Positions 45,441-54,504 of a stretch of 64,000 bases of DNA are shown here, piece by piece; the first letter of the stretch is position 1; each line of letters begins with the position of its first letter. Source of the stretch: Novosphingobium guangzhouense (lineage in GTDB: Bacteria > Pseudomonadota > Alphaproteobacteria > Sphingomonadales > Sphingomonadaceae); assembly GCF_002896965.1 (NCBI RefSeq), contig NZ_LYMM01000022.1, positions 1 through 64,000 of the forward strand, in the 5' to 3' direction. Position numbers and translations under genes: made by a program. A model generated the notes under the pieces. The model was not told where the DNA came from and searched no databases. It saw nothing but the letters and a program-made list of their open reading frames with translations.

Positions 45441-47264
45441 ATGTGTGGCATCATCGGCATCGTCGGCAAGGAAGACGTGGCGGACAGGCTGGTCGACGGC
45501 CTGCGCCGGATGGAATATCGCGGTTACGACAGCGCGGGCGTCTGCACGCTGCATGAGGGGCAACTCGTGCGCCGCCGTGCCGAGGGCAAGCTGATGAACC
45601 TTGTCAAGGAACTGGCACGCGATCCGGCGCCGGGCCTGACCGGCATCGCTCATACCCGCTGGGCCACGCACGGCGCACCGACCGCCGCCAACGCCCACCC
45701 CCATGCCACTGCCGAACTCGCGCTCGTCCACAACGGCATCATCGAGAACTTCAAGCCCCTGCGCGAAGCCCTGGAATCGCGCGGCCGCACGTTCGAAAGC
45801 CAGACCGACACCGAAGTGGTCGCGCATCTCGTGTCGGAACAGGTCGAAGCGGGGGCGGCGCCGGAAGACGCGGTCAAGGCCGTGCTGCCCCAACTGCGCG
45901 GCGCCTTTGCGCTTGCCATCGCCTTCCGCCGTTTCCCGGACATGCTGATCGGCGCCCGCCTCGGCTCGCCGCTGGTCGTGGGATACGGGGACGGTGAAAC
46001 CTACCTTGGTTCCGACGCACTGGCGCTGGCCCCGCTGACGCAGAAGATCACTTACCTGGAGGAAGGCGACTGGGTGGTCATCACTCGCGAAGGCGCCGCG
46101 ATCTACGACGCCGCCAACAACCGGGTTGAGCGCGAAGTCGTCACCTCGGGCGCGTCTGCCGTGGCGATCGAAAAGGGCAATTTCCGCCACTTCATGCAGA
46201 AGGAGATCTTCGAGCAACCCACCGTCGTCGCCCAGACGCTGCGCAGCTATCTGCGCCAGGTCGACCAGTCGGTAGCGCTGCCGCAGATCGATTTCGACCT
46301 TGGCGCCGTCAAGCGCATCACCATCGTCGCCTGCGGCACCAGCTTCTACGCAGGCATGGTGGCGAAGTACTGGATCGAGACGTTCGCCCGCGTCCCCGTA
46401 GATATCGACGTTGCGTCGGAGTTCCGTTACCGCGACCCGGTGCTGGAAGACGGTGGCCTTGCGCTGTTCATCTCTCAGTCGGGGGAAACGGCAGACACCC
46501 TTGCCGCGCTCAAGCACTGCAAGGCGGCCGGCCAGACAATCGCCGTCGTCGTCAATGTGCCGACCAGCACCATGGCGCGCGAAGCCGATCTGCTGCTGCC
46601 GACCCATGCCGGACCGGAAATCGGCGTCGCATCGACCAAGGCCTTCACCTGCCAGCTGGCGGTGCTGGCCGCCCTCGCTGCGCATCTTGCGGTCAAGCGC
46701 GGGCGCATGGACCGTGCGGAAGAGGCCGAAGTCGTCCAGCACCTGCTGGCCACGCCCGCCAGTCTCAACGCCGCGCTGGATCATGACGAGGAAATCGCGG
46801 CCATGGCGCACCTCATCGCCCCTGCCCGCGACGTGCTTTACCTCGGCCGTGGACCGGACTATCCGCTGGCCCTTGAAGGCGCATTGAAACTCAAGGAAAT
46901 CAGCTACATCCACGCCGAAGGTTATGCTTCGGGTGAAATGAAGCACGGCCCCATCGCGCTGATCGACGAGGCCGTGCCGGTGATCGTCCTGGCTCCGTCC
47001 GGCCCGCTGTTCGAAAAGACCGTCAGCAACATGCAGGAGGTCCGCGCGCGCGGCGGCAAGGTCGTGCTGATCTCCGACGCGCAAGGCATTGCCGAAGCGG
47101 GCGAAGGCTGCATCGCCACGATCGAGATGCCGCGCGTCCACCCGCTGATCGCACCGCTGGTCTATGCGGTCCCGGTGCAGCTCCTTGCCTATCACGTCGC
47201 CTGCGTGAAGGGCACCGACGTCGATCAGCCCCGCAACCTTGCCAAGAGCGTCACGGTAGAGTGA
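45441..47264 (+). CDS. glmS: Glutamine--fructose-6-phosphate aminotransferase (isomerizing)
   Basis: GlmS makes glucosamine-6-P from fructose-6-P and glutamine. The N-terminal glutaminase starts MCGIIGIVG, with Cys2 becoming the nucleophile after Met removal, followed by RMEYRGYDSAG and HTRWATHG. Two SIS domains follow (ACGTSFYAGMVAKYW; SQSGETADTLAALK). The ending PRNLAKSVTVE is typical. The length of 607 residues is standard. It sits 17 bp after vapC, and I saw no glmS ribozyme-like leader. Confidence 0.97.
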   Translation: MCGIIGIVGKEDVADRLVDGLRRMEYRGYDSAGVCTLHEGQLVRRRAEGKLMNLVKELARDPAPGLTGIAHTRWATHGAPTAANAHPHATAELALVHNGIIENFKPLREALESRGRTFESQTDTEVVAHLVSEQVEAGAAPEDAVKAVLPQLRGAFALAIAFRRFPDMLIGARLGSPLVVGYGDGETYLGSDALALAPLTQKITYLEEGDWVVITREGAAIYDAANNRVEREVVTSGASAVAIEKGNFRHFMQKEIFEQPTVVAQTLRSYLRQVDQSVALPQIDFDLGAVKRITIVACGTSFYAGMVAKYWIETFARVPVDIDVASEFRYRDPVLEDGGLALFISQSGETADTLAALKHCKAAGQTIAVVVNVPTSTMAREADLLLPTHAGPEIGVASTKAFTCQLAVLAALAAHLAVKRGRMDRAEEAEVVQHLLATPASLNAALDHDEEIAAMAHLIAPARDVLYLGRGPDYPLALEGALKLKEISYIHAEGYASGEMKHGPIALIDEAVPVIVLAPSGPLFEKTVSNMQEVRARGGKVVLISDAQGIAEAGEGCIATIEMPRVHPLIAPLVYAVPVQLLAYHVACVKGTDVDQPRNLAKSVTVE

Positions 47265-47270
47265 CGCTCA

Positions 47271-48074
47271 TCACATGGACGGCGCGTATCCGCCGTTGAG
47301 CGGATACGTCTGCCCGGTGATCCACTCCGCCGCGTCAGAACACAGGAACGTCACCAGGCCGGCCACGTCGGCCGACTTGCCATAGCGGCGGATGGTGTAG
47401 CGGGCCATCTGCGCCTTGGCGTGATCGCTCTGCATGACCTGGGCGAGCTTTTCCTCGTCCATGTCCGGCATGAGCGACGACAGCGAGACGGCGTTGCTTG
47501 TCACGTTGAAGCGGCCCAATTCCTTGGCGATCGAGCGCACGAAGCCCTGCGCCCCCGCCTTGGCAGAGGCATAGACCGCCAGCTTGGGTTCTCCCACGCG
47601 GCCGGAATCGGATACGATGGTGACGATACGCCCCTTCCTGGCCGCCACCATGTTGGGAATGAATGCGAAGCAGGCGTTGTACACGCCGTAAAGGTTGGTG
47701 CGCAGGTAGCGATCCCAGGCCGAGGGCTCTTCTTCCCAGAAGTTCAGCGTTGGGCGCAGAGAGCCGCCCGGACCGGCCATCCCTGCATTGTTGACGAGGA
47801 TGGTCGCCGCGCCAAGCTTGTCCCTGATCGCGGCATCGGCGGCGCGGATCGCGTCAAGGTCGCCCACGTCGAACGGCACCGCCAGCGCGGGCACGCCCGT
47901 AGCGCGGATTTCCTCGGCCACTGCCTCTGCCCGTTCGGGGACGAAATCGTTCACTGCGATACCGCCCGCGTTATGTCGCGCCAGTTCCAGTGCGATGCCG
48001 CGCCCTGCGTTCTGCCCGGCCCCGGTGACCACCGCCACCTGCCCGCCAAGGTCGAGTAGATCGTGCTCGCTCAT
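47271..48074 (-). CDS. SDR family oxidoreductase
   Basis: This is a classical short-chain dehydrogenase of 267 residues. It has the cofactor-binding TGAGQNAGRGIAL (a GxxxGxG variant), NNAG, the catalytic Ser in IVTIVSDSGRVG and the YASAKAG motif (Tyr-x3-Lys). The C-terminus WITGQTYPLNGGYAPSM is usual. The substrate is unknown. It is divergent from another SDR across a 218-bp gap containing an 18-bp palindrome, and it opens the accessory region that includes the F420 genes. Confidence 0.88.
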   Translation of the reverse strand: MSEHDLLDLGGQVAVVTGAGQNAGRGIALELARHNAGGIAVNDFVPERAEAVAEEIRATGVPALAVPFDVGDLDAIRAADAAIRDKLGAATILVNNAGMAGPGGSLRPTLNFWEEEPSAWDRYLRTNLYGVYNACFAFIPNMVAARKGRIVTIVSDSGRVGEPKLAVYASAKAGAQGFVRSIAKELGRFNVTSNAVSLSSLMPDMDEEKLAQVMQSDHAKAQMARYTIRRYGKSADVAGLVTFLCSDAAEWITGQTYPLNGGYAPSM

Positions 48075-48103
48075 TCATCCTGCTCCCATGTTGATTACGC
48101 TTT

Positions 48104-48121
48104 AGATAGTATATACTATCT
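48104..48121. promoter_or_regulatory. 18-bp palindrome between two divergent SDR genes
   Basis: AGATAGTATATACTATCT is a perfect palindrome 29 bp upstream of one SDR start and 171 bp upstream of the other. It is a strong operator candidate for a dimeric repressor. I found no second copy in the window and no gene that obviously encodes the binding protein. Confidence 0.65.
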
Positions 48122-48292
48122 TTTTCAGCGAGTCCGTCTGCGTCGGCCGTTTCGCCGATCATCCCGGCGATCCCCCGCGCCATCGGGATGCAGTGAATAA
48201 GGTGCGCCCCCGCTTGCCAAGAGCGGGGCGGCGGCGATGCCTCGAATATCGCGGCGACGCTGCCGGTTGTACGGCACGGAGAGGGAGGAAGT

Positions 48293-49078
48293 ATGTTCGA
48301 GGAGTTCGATCTGACCGGCCGCGTGGCGATTGTCACCGGCGGAGGCACAGGTATCGGCCGGGCCACGGCTCTGCTGCTGGCAAGGCGGGGGGCCGATATC
48401 GCAGTGGCAGGCCGGAAGCCCGCGCCGCTCGATGCGGTGGTGGCTGAAATCAAGGCGCTCGGGCGAAAGGCACTGGCGGTGGAGGCTGACGTGCGCGAAC
48501 TTTCGTCCGCGCAGGCCATGGTCGAAACGGCAGCGGCGCATTTCGGAAGGCTGGACATTCTGGTCAACAACGCGGGCGGCGCGCACGGGCATGTCGGCAT
48601 CGCGAAGATGGACCCCGCCAAGTGGGACCGTGACATCGCGCTCAACCTCAATTCTGCAATGTATGCATCGCAGGCCGCATTCCCCCATCTGCGCAAGGCG
48701 AAGGGCTCCATCGTCAACGTGTCCTCGGTCGCCGGGATGCACGGGACGCAAGGCGTGGCGGCTTATTCGGCGGCCAAGGCGGGAGTACAGATGTTCACCC
48801 GCGTCGCGGCGGCCGAATGGGGCCCAGTGGGCGTGCGTGTCAACGCCGTTGCCCCCGGCATGACGGCAACCGAAAACGCCCGCGCCGGTTGGGAGAAAAC
48901 CGGCTTTGACGCGGACAGCGCCGCCAATGTTTTCCCCCTACGTAGATACGGCCTGCCCGAAGACGTGGCGCAACTCGTGGCCTTTCTCGTCAGCGATGCA
49001 GCAAGCTACATCACCGGCGAGGCCATCGCCGTTGCAGGCGGGCCGGTTCTGGGCGGCATGGTCAGGATCGACGATTGA
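48293..49078 (+). CDS. SDR family oxidoreductase
   Basis: This is a 261-residue classical SDR: TGGGTGIGRA cofactor loop, NNAGGAHG, catalytic Ser in NVSSVAG, and Tyr/Lys in AYSAAKAG. The ending ITGEAIAVAGGPVLGG is typical of the family. The basic residue in AGRKPAP after the second strand suggests NADP preference. Substrate unknown. GGGAGGAAG precedes the ATG. Confidence 0.88.
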   Translation: MFEEFDLTGRVAIVTGGGTGIGRATALLLARRGADIAVAGRKPAPLDAVVAEIKALGRKALAVEADVRELSSAQAMVETAAAHFGRLDILVNNAGGAHGHVGIAKMDPAKWDRDIALNLNSAMYASQAAFPHLRKAKGSIVNVSSVAGMHGTQGVAAYSAAKAGVQMFTRVAAAEWGPVGVRVNAVAPGMTATENARAGWEKTGFDADSAANVFPLRRYGLPEDVAQLVAFLVSDAASYITGEAIAVAGGPVLGGMVRIDD

Positions 49079-49094
49079 GCTAGCCGCGGGCGGC

Positions 49095-50348
49095 TTACAG
49101 CTTCGCGTCCATCTCCGCGATCTCGGAGCGCAACCACATCGTTTCCGACAGGTTGCGCCCGCCACTTTCGGCCAGCAGCGCCTCATGCGCGGCCTTGCGC
49201 ACGGCAACCGCAGCCGCATTATCCGGCTCCGCGCCAAGCGCGATGTCTGTGAGGTGGATCGCTTCCAGCGCCGCGCCACCATCCAGCTTTTGCTGCGCGC
49301 GGGCGGCCAACCTGTCCGCTCCGCCAGCAAGCTCGACGAGGTCCGCATCGACGCTGCTGCGCGGCACGCAGTAAAGCGCGGTGGTGCCGTCCTCGTAATG
49401 CAGCCAGCCCGAATATTCGCGCCAGATCGATTTGACCGCCCAACTGGCCTTGCCGTGGAATTCACCGATCTCCAGCCCTTCGGGCCAGGCGAATTCGCGC
49501 ATCAGGGTGTGGACGTCCCTGCCCGCCTTCATGCCTTCCAGCGTATAGTCGCGCACGTGCGATACGGCGGCATGCAGCTTGTCGAGATCGGCGCGGATGC
49601 GATCCTTGCCGACGATCGCCTCGCCATGCCCTGTCACGATGACCTCTGCCCCAAGGTCGCGGACGGTTTCCAGCGACTTGAGATAATTGCGCACCAGCCG
49701 CGGCTTGTCTCCCCGCAGGGTGTTCAGGAACGGCATCGACAGCCAGACCGGGCCGAAGACATTGCCGGTGAACGCGATCTTCTCCTTCGGCATCCAGACA
49801 GTGAGGTTGTCCACCGTCTCCCCTTCAGGCGTGGAGATCAGTTCGAAGGTCCGCCCGCCAATATCCAGCGTCAGGCGCCGATCGACGAGAATGTCGGGCA
49901 CCACATGCGGCGGCGGCTTGGGCGTGGACCCGCGCTTGAGCGTCGAGCCCCAAAGCTTCCGGCTCCTTGGTCCGAAGAACGACTGAAGCCCGTTCATGTC
50001 GGCCAGCGCTTCGTTGAAGCCGGGGCCGCCGATGACCTGGGTGCCCTCCTCCACGAACTCCGGCAGCCCGCCATAATGATCGGCGTGGCTCTGGGTCAGG
50101 ATCACGAAGGCGAGCGAGCCGGTGCGGTGCGGCGCCAGCAGGCGCTTCGTGCGCTCGGCATTGTCCATGAAGCCGGTGTTGACCATCACGTCGCCTTCAG
50201 CGGTGGTGACGAGGTAGGCGTTGGAAATGTCATTCGCCTGGAAGATGAAGTCAGTGACGCGGATCGCCTCTGCCTGTTCGTCGCCTGCACGCACCAGCCC
50301 CGCCAGCTTTGGGCCGGATTCCGACACGGCGTCTTTCACATCGCTCAT
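49095..50348 (-). CDS. MBL-fold metallo-hydrolase with alkylsulfatase-like dimerisation domain
   Basis: The 417-residue protein has a metallo-beta-lactamase domain (ILTQSHADHYGG, FTGNVFGPVWL, VIVTGHGEAIVG). A helical region resembling the alkylsulfatase dimerisation domain follows (SIWREYSGWLHYEDGTTALYCVPRS). This is the plan of class III alkylsulfatases such as SdsA1, although the protein is shorter and ends without an obvious SCP2-type domain. The first metal-ligand His of the HxHxDH motif is replaced by Gln86 (Q86-S-H88-A-D90-H91). I start at 50348, where GGAGG lies 6 nt upstream. It is co-transcribed with the dehydrogenase before it. Confidence 0.82.
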   Translation of the reverse strand: MSDVKDAVSESGPKLAGLVRAGDEQAEAIRVTDFIFQANDISNAYLVTTAEGDVMVNTGFMDNAERTKRLLAPHRTGSLAFVILTQSHADHYGGLPEFVEEGTQVIGGPGFNEALADMNGLQSFFGPRSRKLWGSTLKRGSTPKPPPHVVPDILVDRRLTLDIGGRTFELISTPEGETVDNLTVWMPKEKIAFTGNVFGPVWLSMPFLNTLRGDKPRLVRNYLKSLETVRDLGAEVIVTGHGEAIVGKDRIRADLDKLHAAVSHVRDYTLEGMKAGRDVHTLMREFAWPEGLEIGEFHGKASWAVKSIWREYSGWLHYEDGTTALYCVPRSSVDADLVELAGGADRLAARAQQKLDGGAALEAIHLTDIALGAEPDNAAAVAVRKAAHEALLAESGGRNLSETMWLRSEIAEMDAKL

Positions 50349-50349
50349 T

Positions 50350-51357
50350 TCAATCCTCCTCAAAGCTGATCATGACCTTGGCGGACTGCGGGGTTGCCGC
50401 GATCTCCAGACCCTTCATCACGTCGCGGAACGGCAGCTTGTGGCTGATCATCGCGGCGATCTTGTCCTTGAGACGCGGCATGGCAGCGATCACATCCGGC
50501 ATTTCGGTGGGATAGCCGAGAGCGGTGGTGATGGTCATCTCGCTGGTCAGCATGCGGCCCACCGGAAACTCCAGCGGCTTCATGTAAGCGGCGGTGATGA
50601 CAAGGCGCGCGTGGAACTTCGCCATCATGATGACTTGCGTGAGGATGTTGGGCGCGCCTGCCGCATCGATAAAGGCATCGGTGCCGACGCCCACACGACC
50701 GTAGCTTGGCACTTCGCCGTGGAGGCGGGCCAGTTCCGCACGCAAGTCCACTTCGGCAGGGTTGAGCGCCGCCTGCACACCCAGCGCACGGGCACGTTCC
50801 AGCCGCTCTTCGGAAAGGTCCAGCGCAACAACATCCGTCACGCCGCGATCGATCAGCCACAGCAGCATGCCCAGCCCGATCGGCCCGCAACCGAACACCA
50901 CCACCTTGTCGCCCGGCTTCACTTCTGCCCGGTTGACCCCGTGCATGGCGACGGCAAGCGGTTCGCACATGGCGGCCACGTCATAGTCGATGCCCTCGGG
51001 GATCGGCAGGATCGATTCGCCCAGCCGCGCCTCGCGCACCAGCAGTTCCTGCGTGAAGGCCCCTTCCGGCCCGCCCGATCCGATGTTGCTTGGCGTCATC
51101 ATCGGGTTGACGATCACCGGATCGCCCACCGCGATGCCCGCCACGCCGGAGCCGACCTCCAGCACCTCGCCCGCGCCTTCATGCCCCAGCGCCGTCTCGG
51201 CTCCCGGCGGAATGCCGCCCATCTTGATGTAGGAGAGGTCTGAGCCGCAGATGCCCACCGACTTCATCCGCACGACGACATCCAGCGGCCCGGCCTGCGG
51301 GCGTTCATAAGCGTCGACGCGGACGTCGCCGACACCGTGGATCTTGAGCAGTTCCAT
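50350..51357 (-). CDS. Zinc-type alcohol dehydrogenase (MDR superfamily)
   Basis: The 335-residue medium-chain dehydrogenase resembles sorbitol/idonate dehydrogenases. The catalytic zinc ligands are in VGICGSDLSY and ALGHEGAGEV, and the Rossmann motif reads VVVFGCGPIGLGML. The four-cysteine structural zinc lobe is missing; that stretch reads NPMMTPSNIGSGGPEGAF. The acidic Asp in VALDLSEERL suggests NAD. It ends just before the MBL gene and begins 11 bp after the SDR gene, so the three minus-strand genes form one operon. Confidence 0.87.
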   Translation of the reverse strand: MELLKIHGVGDVRVDAYERPQAGPLDVVVRMKSVGICGSDLSYIKMGGIPPGAETALGHEGAGEVLEVGSGVAGIAVGDPVIVNPMMTPSNIGSGGPEGAFTQELLVREARLGESILPIPEGIDYDVAAMCEPLAVAMHGVNRAEVKPGDKVVVFGCGPIGLGMLLWLIDRGVTDVVALDLSEERLERARALGVQAALNPAEVDLRAELARLHGEVPSYGRVGVGTDAFIDAAGAPNILTQVIMMAKFHARLVITAAYMKPLEFPVGRMLTSEMTITTALGYPTEMPDVIAAMPRLKDKIAAMISHKLPFRDVMKGLEIAATPQSAKVMISFEED

Positions 51358-51368
51358 TGCCTGTCTCC

Positions 51369-52160
51369 TTACGGCCGGACCATGTAGCCGCCGTCGATGG
51401 TGATCGTCTCACCCGTCATGAAGCTGCTGGCGTCCGAACACAGGTACGCGCCGATCCCTTCGAAGTCGGCGGGAAAGCCCGTGCGCTTCATCGGTATCGT
51501 TGGGGCAAAGTGCTGCGCGACAGCGTCGGCGCGGGCACCCTCGCCCATCATCGGGGTGATCACGAGCCCCGGCGCAACCACGTTGGCCCGGATGCCGAGC
51601 GGCGCCAGTTCGATCGCAAGGCAGCGTATCGCCGCGGCCACCGCTGCCTTGGACGATGCATATTCCATCTTGCCCGGCAGCCCCTGAAACAGCGAAAGCG
51701 AACCGCAGGCGACAAGGCTGCCGCCGCTTTCATCCCCCGCCTCGACACGCGCCTTCATCAGCCGCGCGCCTTCGCGCAAGGTGAAGAAGGCGCCATGAAG
51801 CGCGGTCTTCTGGAAATCGTACCAATGTTCGGTCGGCATCTCGAAGACCGAGTTGTAGCGCGGCGAGGCACCGGAATTGGCGAAGACGCAGTCCACACGG
51901 CCGAAATCCGCCATCACCGCATCGTAGCCGGCCACGATGTTCGCCTCTTCCGAAACGTCCACCTGATAGGCCACGACCTTGCCCGCACCTGCGGCTTCGA
52001 GTTCTGCCTTGGCCTTCGCGCTCTTTTCGGCGTTACGCGCCCAGATGGCCAGATCGCCGCCCATCCTGGCAACGCCCATCGCAAAGCCGAAGCCGATGCC
52101 GCCGTTACCGCCGGTCACCACGGTAACCTTGCCCGTGCAGTCGAACAGGCCATTCGCCAT
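51369..52160 (-). CDS. SDR family oxidoreductase
   Basis: This 263-residue SDR is first in a minus-strand operon with the alcohol dehydrogenase and the MBL-fold hydrolase. It has TGGNGGIGFGFA, a weak NNAG equivalent (FANSGAS), catalytic Ser in VACGSLSLFQG, and Tyr/Lys in EYASSKAA. ITIDGGYMVRP ends it. The Asn-Ala-Gly-to-Ser change is tolerated in the family. I choose ATG 52160 with a GAGGAAG site rather than the ATG at 52181. Substrate unknown. Confidence 0.88.
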   Translation of the reverse strand: MANGLFDCTGKVTVVTGGNGGIGFGFAMGVARMGGDLAIWARNAEKSAKAKAELEAAGAGKVVAYQVDVSEEANIVAGYDAVMADFGRVDCVFANSGASPRYNSVFEMPTEHWYDFQKTALHGAFFTLREGARLMKARVEAGDESGGSLVACGSLSLFQGLPGKMEYASSKAAVAAAIRCLAIELAPLGIRANVVAPGLVITPMMGEGARADAVAQHFAPTIPMKRTGFPADFEGIGAYLCSDASSFMTGETITIDGGYMVRP

Positions 52161-52317
52161 TCTTGTCTTCCTCTGTCCCAAGCCGTGCCGTCATCGCGGC
52201 ATGTTCACCGGCGCGATGTTCTTCGGCCGGGCATTGCCGGGCAAGCGCGCCAGGCATAGAATTCCAGCCCTAACGTGGCGTCCGGGACATATTACGGTCA
52301 GCCTGATGGAGATGAGG

Positions 52318-53199
52318 ATGATCGAGGCACACCGCCCCCGGATGTGCATCGATGCGCAGTTGGAGACGCGCGGGGTCACCGCGCAGATCGTGCGCTTCGA
52401 CATTCCCGGACCGACCGATACCGTCCACGCCGTCGGCCGGGACTATCACGTCAACATGTGCCTTACGCCCCGTCCGCTCGAATCGCGGGGCGGCTATCGC
52501 CGGCGCTGGGGCCCACACCGGCTGGAACGGCTGGGCGACATCTTCGTGCTGCCTCCGGGCGAGGAACTGCACATCAAGGGCGGTTCCGGGCGGCAAGCCT
52601 CGTTGATCTGCACGATCGATGCGGACCTCGTTCACGACCTCCTTGGCCACGGGCTGGAATGGGACGATCCGCATCTGGCCGCCGCGCTCGACATCGGCAG
52701 CGCCCACATGCGCGCGCTGTTGTTTCGCATCACCGCCGAAGTGCGCCACCCCGGCCTTGCGGCGCAGCGGATGCTGGGCTTCCTTGGCGGGGAACTGGCG
52801 ATCGAACTGGGCCGCCACTGCCTTGAGGTAGCCGAACGACCGATGACCGGCGGCCTGTCCGGCTGGCGCCTGCGGCTGATCGACGAGAGGCTTGCCGATG
52901 ACCTTTCCGCTCCCTCTCTTGAGGAACTGGCGAAGCTATGCGCGCTCTCCGTGCGCCAGCTGACGCGCGGCTTTCGCGTCAGCCGCGCCTGTTCGATCGG
53001 AGACTATATCGAACAGCGCCGGATGGAAGCGGCCAAGCGGCTGCTGATGGAGGGGGAAAGCGTCAAGACCATCGCCTTCACCATGGGTTTTTCGTCTCCC
53101 TCCAGCTTCACCTTCGCCTTCCGCCGTACCGTGGGCACCAGCCCCAGCACGTTCCGACAGCGGCAGGGGCGCGTCCTGACCGAGCCTGTCGGGTCTTGA
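52318..53199 (+). CDS. AraC family transcriptional regulator
   Basis: The C-terminal 100 residues hold the AraC double helix-turn-helix: SLEELAKLCALSVRQLTRGFRVSRACSIGDYIEQRRMEAAKRLLMEG, then VKTIAFTMGFSSPSSFTFAFRRTVGTSPSTFRQ. The N-terminal part is a sensing region of about 180 residues with no clear family. I start at 52318, with GGAG 6 nt upstream; the frame extends far upstream, antisense to the SDR. It is divergent from the SDR/dehydrogenase/MBL operon and upstream of the sulfotransferase, so it is the best local candidate to control these accessory genes. Confidence 0.88.
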   Translation: MIEAHRPRMCIDAQLETRGVTAQIVRFDIPGPTDTVHAVGRDYHVNMCLTPRPLESRGGYRRRWGPHRLERLGDIFVLPPGEELHIKGGSGRQASLICTIDADLVHDLLGHGLEWDDPHLAAALDIGSAHMRALLFRITAEVRHPGLAAQRMLGFLGGELAIELGRHCLEVAERPMTGGLSGWRLRLIDERLADDLSAPSLEELAKLCALSVRQLTRGFRVSRACSIGDYIEQRRMEAAKRLLMEGESVKTIAFTMGFSSPSSFTFAFRRTVGTSPSTFRQRQGRVLTEPVGS

Positions 53200-53323
53200 C
53201 CCGAATTCGATAGAAGGTCCGGAATTGATCGGCCAACCGCGTTGCCAGCGCCCGGCATCGGCAGGTTATCTCATGCCCATGAAAGGTCGATCTATCGGCC
53301 GATGGGAAGAGGACAACCGCACC

Positions 53324-54502
53324 ATGGCTACTACTGCCGCCGAACAGCTCGTACCCGATGCTCTGGTCGAACAGGCAATCCGCGAAACCGGGATCGACAG
53401 CTTCGACAACGATACCTGGCGCGAAGGTCTGGACGCATTCACCCGCTCCTTCAACGAAGGTATCGCCAGGGGCTGGATGAGCGAAGGCGGCATCGCCCGC
53501 GCCCGCAAGGACAGCGTCCACTGGCTGAGCGGACGCCTCAAGGTATCGCAATACCTGCGCGATAACCCCGAACTGCTGGCACGGCCGATCGAGCGGCCGG
53601 TCTTCGTCATGGGTGTGCCGCGCACCGGCACCACGTTGATGTCGAACCTGCTGGCCGCCGATCCCGCGCGCCGTTCGCCGCTGACCTGGGAAATCGACGA
53701 TCCGGTGCCGCCCGTCACCTCGAACGCGATGCTCACCACCGATCCGCGCGCGGTGGAGCGGCTGGCGCAGGAAAAGGCAGCGCTGGAAGCCAATCCGGCC
53801 ATGGGCAAGTATTATCGCGGTTCGGCGGTCTATCCCAATGAATGCGTGTTCTTCATGGCGCACGATTTCAAGACGCTGATGATCGAATCCAAGGGCAAGC
53901 TGCCGCTCTACAAGGACTTCATCTTCTCCTGCGACATGACCAGCTCGTACGAATACCACAAGAAGTTCCTGCAGGTGCTGCAGCAGCACACCACCGGAAT
54001 CTGGAACGTCAAGAAGCCCAGCCATGCGCTGTGGCTGGAGACGATCTTCAAGGTCTATCCCGATGCCCGCGTGATCTGGACGCACCGCGATCCCTTCACG
54101 GCAACCGGATCGCTGTGCTCGATCATCTCGCTCAGCCACATGGGGCACATGGGCAAGGCGGACACCGAATGGCTGGCAGAAGACTACCCCTGGCAGGCGG
54201 CCGAACATGCCAACCGCATCATGGACTTCCGCGACAAGTACGGAGAGGACAAGATCATCGACGTCCACTACGCCGATCTCGTCGAAGATCCGGTAGCCGC
54301 CACGAAAAAAGTCTACGCCGCCCTTGGCGACGAATGGACTGCGCAGGCCGAAGCAGGCGTACAGCAGTGGGTGGACGATAACCCGCAGGACAAGTTCGGG
54401 CGCCACGAATACAAGCTGGCACAGTACGGGCTCTCCAAGGAAGCGCTGGAGCCGCTGTTTGAGCGCTACCTGTCGCGCTACGACATCGCGCGGGAGGGCT
54501 GA
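53324..54502 (+). CDS. Sulfotransferase family protein
   Basis: The 392-residue protein has the PAPS 5'-phosphosulfate loop PRTGTTLMSNLL (residues 99-104 hold PRTGTT). The later 3'-phosphate-binding region is around VIWTHRDPFTATGSLCSI. This Sulfotransfer_3-type family transfers sulfate from PAPS to hydroxyl groups of small molecules or lipids. Such genes often sit beside SDRs in actinobacteria and sphingomonads. A GAAGAGG site precedes ATG 53324. The VOC gene follows by 2 bp. Confidence 0.87.
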   Translation: MATTAAEQLVPDALVEQAIRETGIDSFDNDTWREGLDAFTRSFNEGIARGWMSEGGIARARKDSVHWLSGRLKVSQYLRDNPELLARPIERPVFVMGVPRTGTTLMSNLLAADPARRSPLTWEIDDPVPPVTSNAMLTTDPRAVERLAQEKAALEANPAMGKYYRGSAVYPNECVFFMAHDFKTLMIESKGKLPLYKDFIFSCDMTSSYEYHKKFLQVLQQHTTGIWNVKKPSHALWLETIFKVYPDARVIWTHRDPFTATGSLCSIISLSHMGHMGKADTEWLAEDYPWQAAEHANRIMDFRDKYGEDKIIDVHYADLVEDPVAATKKVYAALGDEWTAQAEAGVQQWVDDNPQDKFGRHEYKLAQYGLSKEALEPLFERYLSRYDIAREG

Positions 54503-54504
54503 TC

